DNA of 64,000 nucleotides from Ignavibacteriales bacterium (GTDB lineage: Bacteria > Bacteroidota > Ignavibacteria > Ignavibacteriales > Ignavibacteriaceae), in the NCBI GenBank assembly GCA_003538625.1, contig DPRR01000039.1:57571-121570 (forward strand), given 5' to 3'. Each line of letters starts with the position of its first letter. Within the stretch, counting starts at the first letter, position 1. Below the pieces are notes generated by a model. That model saw only the letters and a program-made list of their open reading frames with translations, had not been told where the DNA came from and did not search any database. The translations under genes were made by a program, and so were the position numbers. Below, in pieces: positions 26,803-36,050 of the stretch.

Positions 26803-28448
26803 CTTTTTTCGGCTACTGATCTTAATCTTGCGTTTATAAAATTCACTCCATCGTTCCATATAGGCGTATCAATGTTGTTTGCCAGATTGAAACAGAAATC
26901 AAAAATTATTTTTGCATGTCTGGCGGCTGCATCATAATCTATATTCTGATTCAGATCATCAAAAGGAGTATGATATTTTTCTAAATAATAATTAATAAAA
27001 GCGTTTAATACTTCCTCTTCAGATTTAGATTTATTTTTTATCCCTTCATAGATTAAAATTGAGGGAATACCCGCCATAGCAAAAGCAAATTGATCTGAAC
27101 TATTAAACTCTTCAACTATTCTAAATTTATCTGGGATATCCTGAACCATTAGATTAAATTTATCAGCAGTTTGCTTTAGATTTTTATCAAGAGAAGAATA
27201 TTCAGCACCGATACCAACTACACTTTCAAAGTCTTTGAACATTGCAATACCATCAATATTTATATTTGCAATGGTTTTGTAAAGCGGAACAACGGGATTA
27301 TCTGTATAATAAATTGAGCCGAGCAAACCTTTTTCCTCTCCTGTAGTTGCAATAAACACTATTGATCTTTTAGATTTTTTGTCCAGTTTAGAAAAAGAAT
27401 TTGCCAATTCTAAAAGAACAGAAACACCAATGGCATTATCCAATGCTCCATTGTAAATCGAATCACCTTCTATCGGCAATGCAATTCCAAGATGATCATA
27501 ATGAGCAGAAATAATTAAATAAGTATCTTTTAATTTTTCATCACTGCCTGGAATAATTCCAATAATATTTTGGGAAATGAAATCTCGTTCTTTAAACGCT
27601 CCTTTAAATTTTATTTTAGTTTTAAGCGGGAAAGATTTAATTCTATTTTTATAGAACATATTGATTACATCATCATATGAATATTTTGAATCTGTAAAAA
27701 GTTTTACAGCTGATAAAGCATTCATAATTAAATTTAAATTACCGGTAACAGAATATGCAAGTGTAACATCTTCATTAAAAAATTCTTTTTGAACAGAATT
27801 CCAATCATCATATTTACTTATAGGAATAAGAATCGTTCCTGCTGCTCCTCTTGAAAGTGCAATTCTCCTTTTAGTCTCCTGATTGCTGTAGATTGTCGGC
27901 AAATTACCGTTAAAATAATCGTCATCTTTTGATTGAGGTTCTCCGTCAAAATAAACCACAATTTTGTTCTCAACATCAACGGATTGATAATCATTATAAT
28001 CAAATTCCGGGGCTACAATTCCATAACCAACAAAAACAAGCGGCAAAGGCACTGGAATGTAAGTTTGCTGCCCTGATCTGTAAAGAAAATAATCATCTCC
28101 AAAAATCAGATTAATTGTAGTATCATCCTGCACTAAAGTTAATTCTGAAGATAGTAAAGAAATACTTCCGTGCATTGGAATATTTTGATAAAAGGAATTA
28201 AGCTTAAAACTTTTTTCAAGTCCGAAATCAGAAAATTGTTCAGCTATATATTTTGCAGCAAGATTTCCGCCATTAGTTCCAACTGCCCTTCCCTCCAATG
28301 AATCACTGGCAAGAATAGTTAAATGCTTATTAATATTTATTGGTGAAATAGAATCAAAGGCATTATAAAATGATAATTTAATTTGAGGAAAAAGATTGAT
28401 CCCGAAGAAATAAAACAGTAAAAAATATTTTAAGAATAATTTAATCAT
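26799..28448 (-). CDS. Secreted M28 family metallopeptidase with PA-like insert
   Basis: A 549-residue exported aminopeptidase-like protein. Seen: an N-terminal signal segment (LFLKYFLLFYFFGINLFP), a protease-associated-type insert about 115-245, and the M28 zinc motifs: SAHYDHLGI, GALDNAIGVSVLLELA, TGEEKGLLGS, NINIDGIAM, and a late YHTPFDD histidine. All zinc ligands and the catalytic Glu are present. It overlaps pstS by 4 bp, so peptide and phosphate scavenging are co-expressed. Lies after the terminator of the TonB/T9SS unit, so it probably has its own promoter in the 80 bp upstream. Confidence 0.88.
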   Translation of the reverse strand: MIKLFLKYFLLFYFFGINLFPQIKLSFYNAFDSISPININKHLTILASDSLEGRAVGTNGGNLAAKYIAEQFSDFGLEKSFKLNSFYQNIPMHGSISLLSSELTLVQDDTTINLIFGDDYFLYRSGQQTYIPVPLPLVFVGYGIVAPEFDYNDYQSVDVENKIVVYFDGEPQSKDDDYFNGNLPTIYSNQETKRRIALSRGAAGTILIPISKYDDWNSVQKEFFNEDVTLAYSVTGNLNLIMNALSAVKLFTDSKYSYDDVINMFYKNRIKSFPLKTKIKFKGAFKERDFISQNIIGIIPGSDEKLKDTYLIISAHYDHLGIALPIEGDSIYNGALDNAIGVSVLLELANSFSKLDKKSKRSIVFIATTGEEKGLLGSIYYTDNPVVPLYKTIANINIDGIAMFKDFESVVGIGAEYSSLDKNLKQTADKFNLMVQDIPDKFRIVEEFNSSDQFAFAMAGIPSILIYEGIKNKSKSEEEVLNAFINYYLEKYHTPFDDLNQNIDYDAAARHAKIIFDFCFNLANNIDTPIWNDGVNFINARLRSVAEKR

Positions 28449-28525
28449 ACCAAAATTTAAGAAATAATATAATAGAATTTAGGAACATTATAGTTCAATC
28501 AAACTCGTTTCAGTTTTTATCCTAT

Positions 28526-28557
28526 AAAAAAAGGACGCTACACTTGATGCAGCGTCC
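28526..28557 (-). terminator. Rho-independent terminator after the T9SS/TonB unit
   Basis: A 7-bp GC-rich stem (GGACGCT/AGCGTCC) with an 11-base loop, followed on the minus strand by seven T residues. It is 31 bp past the stop of the T9SS protein and cleanly ends that transcription unit. Confidence 0.88.
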
Positions 28558-28588
28558 CTTGTCGAAGGAGAGAGGAGAGAGAACTAGT

Positions 28589-30193
28589 TTATTTTAGTAA
28601 AGTCATCTTCTTTGAAATTTTAGTAGATCCAGCTTCAAGAGTATATATATATAAACCACTTGTTAACTTTGATGCATCAAAATTTACTTCATAAGTTCCG
28701 TTTGATCTGAAATCATTGATCAAAGTTTCTACAACCTGACCTAAAATGTTTGTAACAATTAATTTTACTTGTGATGGTTCTGTAACCGAGTATACAATTT
28801 TTGTACTTGGATTAAATGGATTCGGATAATTCTGACTCAATTTAAACTCTGTCGGTACAGGTGAAACCTGATTATCCGGAACATCAGTAACATAACCAAG
28901 CGGATTAAAATTAGACCAATTCGCAGTCCAATCAACTTCACCAAATGCACCAACATATGTAGCTGTCTGATCAAAAAATCCATCGTTAGGTGGAGTTGAA
29001 GCTCCTGATAATGCAGGTGAATTTGAAGCTGGTAAAAAATTTGGATTTAATAAATTGAAAGGATCCATCAAAGCAACTTCAGTATTTGCAGTAAACTTTC
29101 TTCCATTGCTGTTTGTCCACCAGGTATCAACATTAAAATTTGCTCCTCCTGCAGAAGCAGTATCAAGTGCTGAAGATGTCCAGCCGGATATAATGCTGTT
29201 ATTTACCCACATAGTATTATTTATTGCGGCTGCAATTGTATTTACGCCATCTAATCTAATTCCAGTTGGCCATCCTAATATTAAAGTATTAGAAACTTTA
29301 TTTAATGATGATCTTCTTAAATGCATTCCACGTCTGTACAAAGAATTAATAGTTGTGCTGGAAGTTGCTTTCGGTCCCACTAACGTAACATTCCACCAGG
29401 TTGGAGAAGTTCTTGGTTCATTAAGAGAACCGGAACCATCGTTATCTGATTCAAAACCATTTGATTGTGATTGGTCTGCAATTTCAGGATCTCTTAACCC
29501 AACCAGGTACTGTAATTTTCCGTTATAGCCAAAATCTGTATCAAAATCGTCATCCCAACCACGATAAGCAATTAAATATTTACAGTTTACCGTTCCGCCA
29601 AACCACTCGTAAGAATCATCACCGCTATAGCTGACTTGTATGTGTTCGATTGTCGTTCCGCGACCCACACCGCCAAACGTCAATCCGTTAATTTCATTAT
29701 TTAATGTAAAAGCAATACCGGGATATTCAATTCTTACATATTGCATAACTCCGCTATTGTCATCGTCATTAGTTCCGCCATATGAATCACCCGGTCCCTC
29801 AATTGCAGCTGTTCCACCGGGAACATTAATCCTTGCATTACCAAGCAAAATAATTCCGCCCCAATCGCCATAAGTGGGTAATCTGGATGAGCCGGCTTTC
29901 GCATATTCACTTGTAAATACTATGGGATTATTTTCAGTTCCCATTGCCATAATTTTACCACCCGGCTTAATAATTAATGATCCTTGTGTGGTATTTTCCC
30001 CGAAGATATAAGTTCCCGCTTCGATAGTAAGGGTTGCACCTGACTGAACTCTAACAAATCCACGCAATAAATAAGTATTGTTTGCGGTTAATGTGGTATT
30101 AGTGGTTATGTCTCCTTCTATTACCACATCTTGAGCAAATGTAATTATACTAAATAGAACAAGAACCAGGGATACAGAAAATAGTCGTTTCAT
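28589..30193 (-). CDS. T9SS-sorted surface protein, beta-helix-like, partner of the TonB receptor
   Basis: A 534-residue secreted protein. Seen: signal peptide MKRLFSVSLVLVLFSIITFA, a repetitive body rich in Gly, Thr, Asn and Asp beginning with a TLTIEAGTYIFGE-type capping segment and acidic stretches such as GWDDDFDTDFG that could bind calcium, and a C-terminal T9SS type A sorting domain (NYPNPFNPSTKI ... SGLYIYTLEAG ... KKMTLLK, about 455-534). It should be exported by the Por machinery and anchored at the cell surface. AAGGAG precedes the ATG. The gene begins 15 bp after the TonB receptor, a pairing also familiar from other Bacteroidota; I infer a joint role in nutrient binding, perhaps of phosphorus compounds given the upstream repeats. 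Confidence 0.85.
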   Translation of the reverse strand: MKRLFSVSLVLVLFSIITFAQDVVIEGDITTNTTLTANNTYLLRGFVRVQSGATLTIEAGTYIFGENTTQGSLIIKPGGKIMAMGTENNPIVFTSEYAKAGSSRLPTYGDWGGIILLGNARINVPGGTAAIEGPGDSYGGTNDDDNSGVMQYVRIEYPGIAFTLNNEINGLTFGGVGRGTTIEHIQVSYSGDDSYEWFGGTVNCKYLIAYRGWDDDFDTDFGYNGKLQYLVGLRDPEIADQSQSNGFESDNDGSGSLNEPRTSPTWWNVTLVGPKATSSTTINSLYRRGMHLRRSSLNKVSNTLILGWPTGIRLDGVNTIAAAINNTMWVNNSIISGWTSSALDTASAGGANFNVDTWWTNSNGRKFTANTEVALMDPFNLLNPNFLPASNSPALSGASTPPNDGFFDQTATYVGAFGEVDWTANWSNFNPLGYVTDVPDNQVSPVPTEFKLSQNYPNPFNPSTKIVYSVTEPSQVKLIVTNILGQVVETLINDFRSNGTYEVNFDASKLTSGLYIYTLEAGSTKISKKMTLLK

Positions 30194-30208
30194 AAGTCAC
30201 TCCTTTTA

Positions 30209-33016
30209 TTAATTGATTTGATACGATAATTCTAATGATATATTTCTTCCTACTTTACTTAATTCAGATATACGATCACTGCCGACAGCTTGCTGAATAA
30301 ATTTTCTTTCCTGATTTAACAAATCCTTTACACCAAGTTTAAGTGCAAAATTTTCAAATAATTTTTTCGAAATTGAGAAATCAATTATATCGACTGGACT
30401 TTCGATAATGTTACCCAGATCATTTGCACCTACTTTTGAAATTCTGGATCCGACTTTGTTGTAAACAATTGCCGAGTTTAATCCAAGGTCAAAATCATCG
30501 TAGTACAATCCTACATTAAAAATATAATCAGCCTGTCCTTGAAGAGGTCTTTCGTTCTGCTGAAAATTATTTTCAACTTCATTTAATTTTATTGTTGATC
30601 TGATCAGTGTAAGATTTGCTATAAATGAAAATTTATTTATTTCTTCGCTTATAAAACCGAGAGATTTTCTTATCTCCGTTTCAATTCCATAATTATCCGC
30701 GCTTACTGCATTTGCATAAGAACGGATTGGCTCGTTACTCGACGATGCTGTTAGTATTTCTTCTATCGGATTATTAAATCTTTTGTAAAAAAAACTTACA
30801 GCGATTAATTCTCCACCTTTTGGAAAGTATTCAAATCTAAGATCATAATTTTTTACGATGGTTCTTTCCAAATCAGGATTGCCCTGCACCAATTCATTAG
30901 AGATGAAATCAAAATAACTAAATGGCGCCAACTCCCTGAATTCTGGACGTGCAAGTGTATTAGAGTAAGCAAATCTTAAGTTAATTTCAGGATTTAACAG
31001 ATATGTAAGATTAAGACTTGGCAGCCAATCTCTGTAGATATTATCTACGGAAATTTTCTGGTTAGTTTGTGAGAACGAATTAAGAACCTGATTAGAATAT
31101 TCAAATCTTGCTCCGGCAACAAATCTTAATTGCTCAAAGATATTTGTATCGAACATAAAATATCCGGATGCAACCTTTTGATTTGAATTATAGCTATCCG
31201 AAGGTTTTGTAATTTCATTTACCCCGATAAATGTTGTGGTAACATTTTCAGGTATAAAAATATTCTGAACAGATAATTGAAGAATACTGTCCTCAACTGC
31301 AAAATTACCGCCGGGTAAATTTCTGAAACCAAAAGTCCTGGCATCAAATGATCTGTCTTTCTTATTAAAAAATGTACCGACTTTTAATTTTGGCAGATTG
31401 GGATCCTCAAATAATTTAAAGTTGAAATTGACTCCGCCGCTGTAATCATTATCAACCAATTTTCCATAATATCTGGTAGCCAGAGATTGATCTAACTGAA
31501 ATCTTAATGGTTCGGTTAAATCTTCGATAGCCCTGGAGTAAACATACCTTCTGGCATCGGGTTCATTTCGATCAGATCTTGAATAGCTGAATGTCCAATC
31601 GAAATTTAATCCATTCATAACATTAAACTGGTGCTCGCCGATCAACTGAGAGGAAAGCAAAGAACGGGAAACAAATCTTAACAAAGTGATTTCCCTGTAC
31701 TGATCAGCATATCTGTAATCACCTTTATAAATAACGGATTCGTTATCGGCGTTTTGATTGTAAATATTTTTTAAACTTATTTTATTTGTAGAAGCAAACT
31801 TTAAACTAAGATTTAACATTGCGCTCCACATAACATTTGAACTGTAATTCATACCCTTGTAAGCATATCTCGGTCCCGAAAAATCATAGAAATTATTTTG
31901 TTTTTCAGTGGTGTTAAAAGAATTGGAGTACGAAAAAGAACCGATGTATCCTATTAAATCCTGATCACTAAGATCAATTTTATCACCTGCCGTAATTTTA
32001 AATCCACCGTTTATGGGAGCCTTACCAGAATTAAGATTCCAGTTATTTGCAAATGCTGAAGTAATTTCCTGTAATTGTTGATCATTATAATTACCTCTTG
32101 TAACTTTTTGAGAGTTTATAAGGACGGGATAATTTCTTGTTCCATCATCTATTCCTAAATAATCGGTTTTGCCACCTGAATATGAGGTAAAATCTTTAAA
32201 CGATGTTTGCGTATTAATTCCTGAAGAAAAACTGACTTGACTTGTAAATTTATTTGGAAATTCGATTGTGCTAATTTGAACAAGACCACCTGAAAAATCT
32301 GCCGGCTTATCTGGAGTAAAAGTCTTAGCTGTGATAACACTTTCAATAAGATTTGCCGGAAAGATATCGTACGAAAAACTTTTCTTTTCAGGATCAGTGC
32401 TTGGAAGATTGGACCCATTAAGCAGAGTATTATTATATCTATCTCCTACACCTCGAACAAAAGCATATTTTCCCTCAGATATTGTAACACCCGACATTCG
32501 TTTCAAAATATCAGTACCATCAGAACTGCTATTTTTTGAAATTAGTTCTGCGCTTACACCATCAACTATGTTTGCAGAATTTTTTTGAATTTTTAATACG
32601 GAATTTTCCGAATTTTTTAGTGCTTCAGCTGTAACAATTACTTCATCAAGTTCTGTGGAAGCTGATTCAAGTGAGATATCCAACCTGGTGTTACTATTTT
32701 GATTAACGATTACATTATTAACCGTAACTGTTTTATAGGAGATGTATGAAATTCTAATCGTATAACTTCCTGCTGATAAACCCTTAATTGTATATTTACC
32801 ATCAATGTCAGTTGATGCACCAATGTTTGTTCCTGATACAAGAACATTGGCTCCGATTAATTCTTCATTGGTATTCTTGTCTGTAATTTTGCCTGAAACA
32901 CTTCCAGTATTCTGTGCGATGGCACCCGAATTCATAATCGATATAAATGTCACTATCAATAGAATCAATTTCAATTTTAGAATGTCGCTCTGTTTATAAA
33001 GAATAATTTTTTTCAT
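30209..33016 (-). CDS. TonB-dependent receptor with carboxypeptidase-like N-terminal domain
   Basis: A 935-residue outer-membrane receptor. Seen: hydrophobic leader near 14-34, a CarboxypepD_reg-like domain (GSVSGKITDKNTNEELIGAN ..., about 38-115), a plug domain with MSGVTISEGKYAFVRGVGDR near 171-190, and a long beta-barrel ending in LELSYQIN, with aromatic-rich alternation typical of barrels. It lacks the extra SusC-type N-terminal signature and there is no SusD partner; instead a T9SS protein follows. Energy would come from ExbBD and a TonB. The ribosome site GGAGAGAAA fits the start. Upstream repeats suggest phosphate control; the ligand is unknown. Confidence 0.93.
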   Translation of the reverse strand: MKKIILYKQSDILKLKLILLIVTFISIMNSGAIAQNTGSVSGKITDKNTNEELIGANVLVSGTNIGASTDIDGKYTIKGLSAGSYTIRISYISYKTVTVNNVIVNQNSNTRLDISLESASTELDEVIVTAEALKNSENSVLKIQKNSANIVDGVSAELISKNSSSDGTDILKRMSGVTISEGKYAFVRGVGDRYNNTLLNGSNLPSTDPEKKSFSYDIFPANLIESVITAKTFTPDKPADFSGGLVQISTIEFPNKFTSQVSFSSGINTQTSFKDFTSYSGGKTDYLGIDDGTRNYPVLINSQKVTRGNYNDQQLQEITSAFANNWNLNSGKAPINGGFKITAGDKIDLSDQDLIGYIGSFSYSNSFNTTEKQNNFYDFSGPRYAYKGMNYSSNVMWSAMLNLSLKFASTNKISLKNIYNQNADNESVIYKGDYRYADQYREITLLRFVSRSLLSSQLIGEHQFNVMNGLNFDWTFSYSRSDRNEPDARRYVYSRAIEDLTEPLRFQLDQSLATRYYGKLVDNDYSGGVNFNFKLFEDPNLPKLKVGTFFNKKDRSFDARTFGFRNLPGGNFAVEDSILQLSVQNIFIPENVTTTFIGVNEITKPSDSYNSNQKVASGYFMFDTNIFEQLRFVAGARFEYSNQVLNSFSQTNQKISVDNIYRDWLPSLNLTYLLNPEINLRFAYSNTLARPEFRELAPFSYFDFISNELVQGNPDLERTIVKNYDLRFEYFPKGGELIAVSFFYKRFNNPIEEILTASSSNEPIRSYANAVSADNYGIETEIRKSLGFISEEINKFSFIANLTLIRSTIKLNEVENNFQQNERPLQGQADYIFNVGLYYDDFDLGLNSAIVYNKVGSRISKVGANDLGNIIESPVDIIDFSISKKLFENFALKLGVKDLLNQERKFIQQAVGSDRISELSKVGRNISLELSYQIN

Positions 33017-33071
33017 TTTCTCTCCGTTAATAAATTAGTTTTTCTTCGACGCCCGAAAACTAAAGTTTCAA

Positions 33072-33110
33072 TGTTAAGAGAATGTTAACAGAGTGTTATT
33101 AGTATATTAA
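33072..33110 (-). promoter_or_regulatory. Candidate Pho box array before the TonB receptor
   Basis: Plus-strand hexamers TGTTAA, TGTTAA, TGTTAT and TATTAA start at 33072, 33083, 33094 and 33105, each exactly 11 bp apart. On the coding strand they read TTAATA, ATAACA, TTAACA, TTAACA. This is the geometry of PhoB/PhoP binding sites. The proximal unit is 56 bp from the start codon, leaving room for a -10 box and leader. The same arrangement is before the 61-aa gene at 25.7 kb. Confidence 0.6.
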
Positions 33111-33183
33111 GGATTTTGGTAGGTTTTGAGAGTGAGATCATAAGGTTTTAAATAACCCTATAATCGAAAATTAATAAGCGTAA

Positions 33184-33205
33184 CTCAGACTTAAGTCTGA
33201 GCTAC
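33184..33205 (-). repeat. REP-like element, copy 3
   Basis: On the minus strand: GTAG followed by the perfect palindrome CTCAGACTTAAGTCTGAG. It shares the CAGAC-T-GTCTG core with the two elements at 20.7 kb and lies directly past the stop of the DUF3160 gene. Confidence 0.7.
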
Positions 33206-33221
33206 GAAACTTATGTAAAGC

Positions 33222-35837
33222 TTATTTCAATAAATTCATTTTTCCGCTTTTAACTTTATCTCCTGCTTTTATATTGTAAAAATAAACACCGCTTGATACA
33301 TTTTGATTGTATTGATTCTTCCCTTCCCACTTAACAATATAGTTTCCTGCTGCAAGCGGCTGATTTACCAGCGTTGCAATTAAACTTCCCTGCACATCAT
33401 AAATTTTTAATTCTGTATTTGTATTTGTAAGATCGTATGGAATTGTAAATACAATTAATGTTGTAGAGTTAAAGGGATTAGGATAATTTGCAATTAATAA
33501 CTCCGATTGCGGAATAATATTATTGTTTGGATTGTCATCAACAGAAGTTATTAAACTCGGTCCATTACCACGTGAATTTCCTGTTGAATCGGTTAAATAA
33601 ATGTTCACCCATTCAGGTCGTAATGCAGATTGCAGATATTGATTATTCCATTCCTGATCTGTTAATCTCAAAAAGTTTTCTGTTGTATACTCATAATAGC
33701 TCATAACCGGACCTATAAAAGCTGTTTGAACTCCATCATTCCATGGAGTTATAAAAACTCCAAGATTTATTGGACCAGTTCCAACATGCTTTACCCATCC
33801 CATAATATTTCCTGCACAGTCAGTCGGAACTGTATGCATATCAGCAACAAGATGGTTGCTTTCTAACAAACCCGGATTTGTGGAAAAATAATTTCCCATA
33901 TAATAAAAGTCTTCATAAAACAATCTTGGGTACCAGCCAAGATAAGGAGGTGTACCCGAACCACCGCTACCATTTTCATATATCATATTTTGTAAAAAGG
34001 CGATCTCATCATCCGCTAAAGCTTGTTGATTTAATTCTTTTTCACTGATAACCTTCAGAGTATCCATAATATTTCCGAGTGCATTAAAATAGGAACTGAT
34101 TTTTGATTGATACCCTGGATCTGAAAAATTAATTGTTTGAATTTTGCCAGCCGCAGTAATTGAAAAATCTTTTAGAGTTTGATAAAATTCTGGAAACGGT
34201 TCAACATAACTGTACGGATAGGAACAAACCGTGCCACCCGTATAAGACTGTTTTGCATATAAAAGATTATCGTGTCTTAATTCTGCCCATGATGAAAGTT
34301 GTGTGTTCATCTTTTCCTGCCAGAATGCTGCTGTCTGCATAAATGGAGGGAGACTTGTTCTATCTTCAGGTGGGTTAAGCTTTCTGATTATACTTAGCCA
34401 ATTAGAATAAAAATTTGCATTCCAGAATTCATCATCATAAGAGTCAATTAGATATCTTAATGCAGCAAGATTTGTTGAATAATGGTATTCATTTAGTTCC
34501 GTTATCAGTAGTTGTGCGGAAGCTGAATTACCAATCGCAAACAAAACATCCAAGAGCGATGGAAATAATCTACACACATCTTGATTGAAATATTTAATTC
34601 TATCATATACAACGGAGGCGGTTACATAAGAATCTATTACGAATCTCTGTCCAAACAGCATAAAGGCTGATGCAGGAACAATACTATCCGGACTCATCGG
34701 ATCACCAAAAAGTATCTGTGATAAAATAAGTTGGTAAGCAAAACTTTGGTTTTTAAGAGTGTCCTGAAATTCGACTATGGCTAAACTATCTAAAAGTTCA
34801 TTTGCATCGCTAAAATTAATTGCATTCTTCAAATATGAAAGATTATCCAGCGTTACATTATCCTGCTCACCTGCAAATATTTTTATTGTATTTTCAATCG
34901 CCTGATAATCATCATAAGAATTTGTAACATCTATAGCTTCTTTTATTAAATAGGAATCGATTATCTGTCTTCTAATATCATTAAAGGAAGGTAGCGGGCA
35001 AATAATCGAATCCAGTGCTTGTGGTTTAGTCAAATACAACTCAGTCCGTCCCAGCCACATCATAACTTTAAAATACTCCGGTAATTCAGTTTGTGGAAAG
35101 GTGTTCTCATCTTCATAATAATGTCCACGAGGTTTAAATTGACTCCAATCAATTACCCTGCAATTATCTGAAAATAATGGATATGGTTCCATTTGTTCGG
35201 CTGCAATCAATTGTAAGATTGTATCAATTTTTCCTGCATTATCTGCATAGTAAGGATTAACAGGCAACGCAAATAACTTTAAAGGAACGGTCAGATATAT
35301 ATCAACATCCTTAAGCATAGTTAACATCTCTGAGTTACTACCATACTTATTATTTAAATAGGCTTGTGAAGATCGTATAGCAAATAAGAGAGACTTTACT
35401 TTTTCGATAATAAAACCAAGTTCTGCGTCTTTTAAGATTCTATCATACGAAATATGAAATGCATGAAGAATTGCATCTGTTGAAACAAAAACAGGAAGAT
35501 CTTTATGGAATATTTCTAGAAAGGATTCACCAAATGAAATTTTCTTCATTCTTTCCGAAACAACAAAACCATTCTGTTCCAATAATTCCAACTCATATGA
35601 AGTTAAACCGAACTTAGTTGAAATAGAATCTAAATATCTTGTGCTGATCAATGATAAATTCAAATCACCATTAAAAACTCCTGATGGATGCATTTGCAAT
35701 AAATCATCGGAGCTCATATTCTGGTGTGATTGGAGAAATTGTTTGTAATCGTCTAAATTAAAGTTTGATTGGCCATATGCTGTACCGGAAGTAATAACAA
35801 GGAGGCTGGTGATAATTAAAGGTAATAACTTTTTCAT
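33222..35837 (-). CDS. DUF3160 domain protein with T9SS sorting domain
   Basis: An 871-residue secreted protein. Seen: signal peptide MKKLLPLIITSLLVITSGTA, a DUF3160 body (about 60-740) with the family motif VFVSTDAILHAFHISYDRIL near 115-134 and a conserved late region YYEYTTENFLRLTDQEW, and a C-terminal T9SS sorting domain beginning ANYPNPFNSTT and ending SGVYFYNIKAGD ... GKMNLLK. DUF3160 has no known function; it is common in large surface proteins of Bacteroidota and archaea. No partner gene is adjacent, so it is a single-gene unit. The 210 bp upstream are AT-rich with no clear site. Confidence 0.85.
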   Translation of the reverse strand: MKKLLPLIITSLLVITSGTAYGQSNFNLDDYKQFLQSHQNMSSDDLLQMHPSGVFNGDLNLSLISTRYLDSISTKFGLTSYELELLEQNGFVVSERMKKISFGESFLEIFHKDLPVFVSTDAILHAFHISYDRILKDAELGFIIEKVKSLLFAIRSSQAYLNNKYGSNSEMLTMLKDVDIYLTVPLKLFALPVNPYYADNAGKIDTILQLIAAEQMEPYPLFSDNCRVIDWSQFKPRGHYYEDENTFPQTELPEYFKVMMWLGRTELYLTKPQALDSIICPLPSFNDIRRQIIDSYLIKEAIDVTNSYDDYQAIENTIKIFAGEQDNVTLDNLSYLKNAINFSDANELLDSLAIVEFQDTLKNQSFAYQLILSQILFGDPMSPDSIVPASAFMLFGQRFVIDSYVTASVVYDRIKYFNQDVCRLFPSLLDVLFAIGNSASAQLLITELNEYHYSTNLAALRYLIDSYDDEFWNANFYSNWLSIIRKLNPPEDRTSLPPFMQTAAFWQEKMNTQLSSWAELRHDNLLYAKQSYTGGTVCSYPYSYVEPFPEFYQTLKDFSITAAGKIQTINFSDPGYQSKISSYFNALGNIMDTLKVISEKELNQQALADDEIAFLQNMIYENGSGGSGTPPYLGWYPRLFYEDFYYMGNYFSTNPGLLESNHLVADMHTVPTDCAGNIMGWVKHVGTGPINLGVFITPWNDGVQTAFIGPVMSYYEYTTENFLRLTDQEWNNQYLQSALRPEWVNIYLTDSTGNSRGNGPSLITSVDDNPNNNIIPQSELLIANYPNPFNSTTLIVFTIPYDLTNTNTELKIYDVQGSLIATLVNQPLAAGNYIVKWEGKNQYNQNVSSGVYFYNIKAGDKVKSGKMNLLK

Positions 35838-36050
35838 ATTAACTCACCGTTTTTTTTCAAACTTATGAAAATTAAAAGGTAATATCAATTAACATTTGGC
35901 AATAATAGATTGAGCTAAAATATAATCCTTATGAAAATCTGTGAGCTTGGGAGAATTTTATCATGAATAGGCAATTTTAAGAATAAATGTTTTTATCCAA
36001 ATATGTCCACCTCAGTCGGATTCTCTTAAAAACTTTGTGCGTACTACTCA

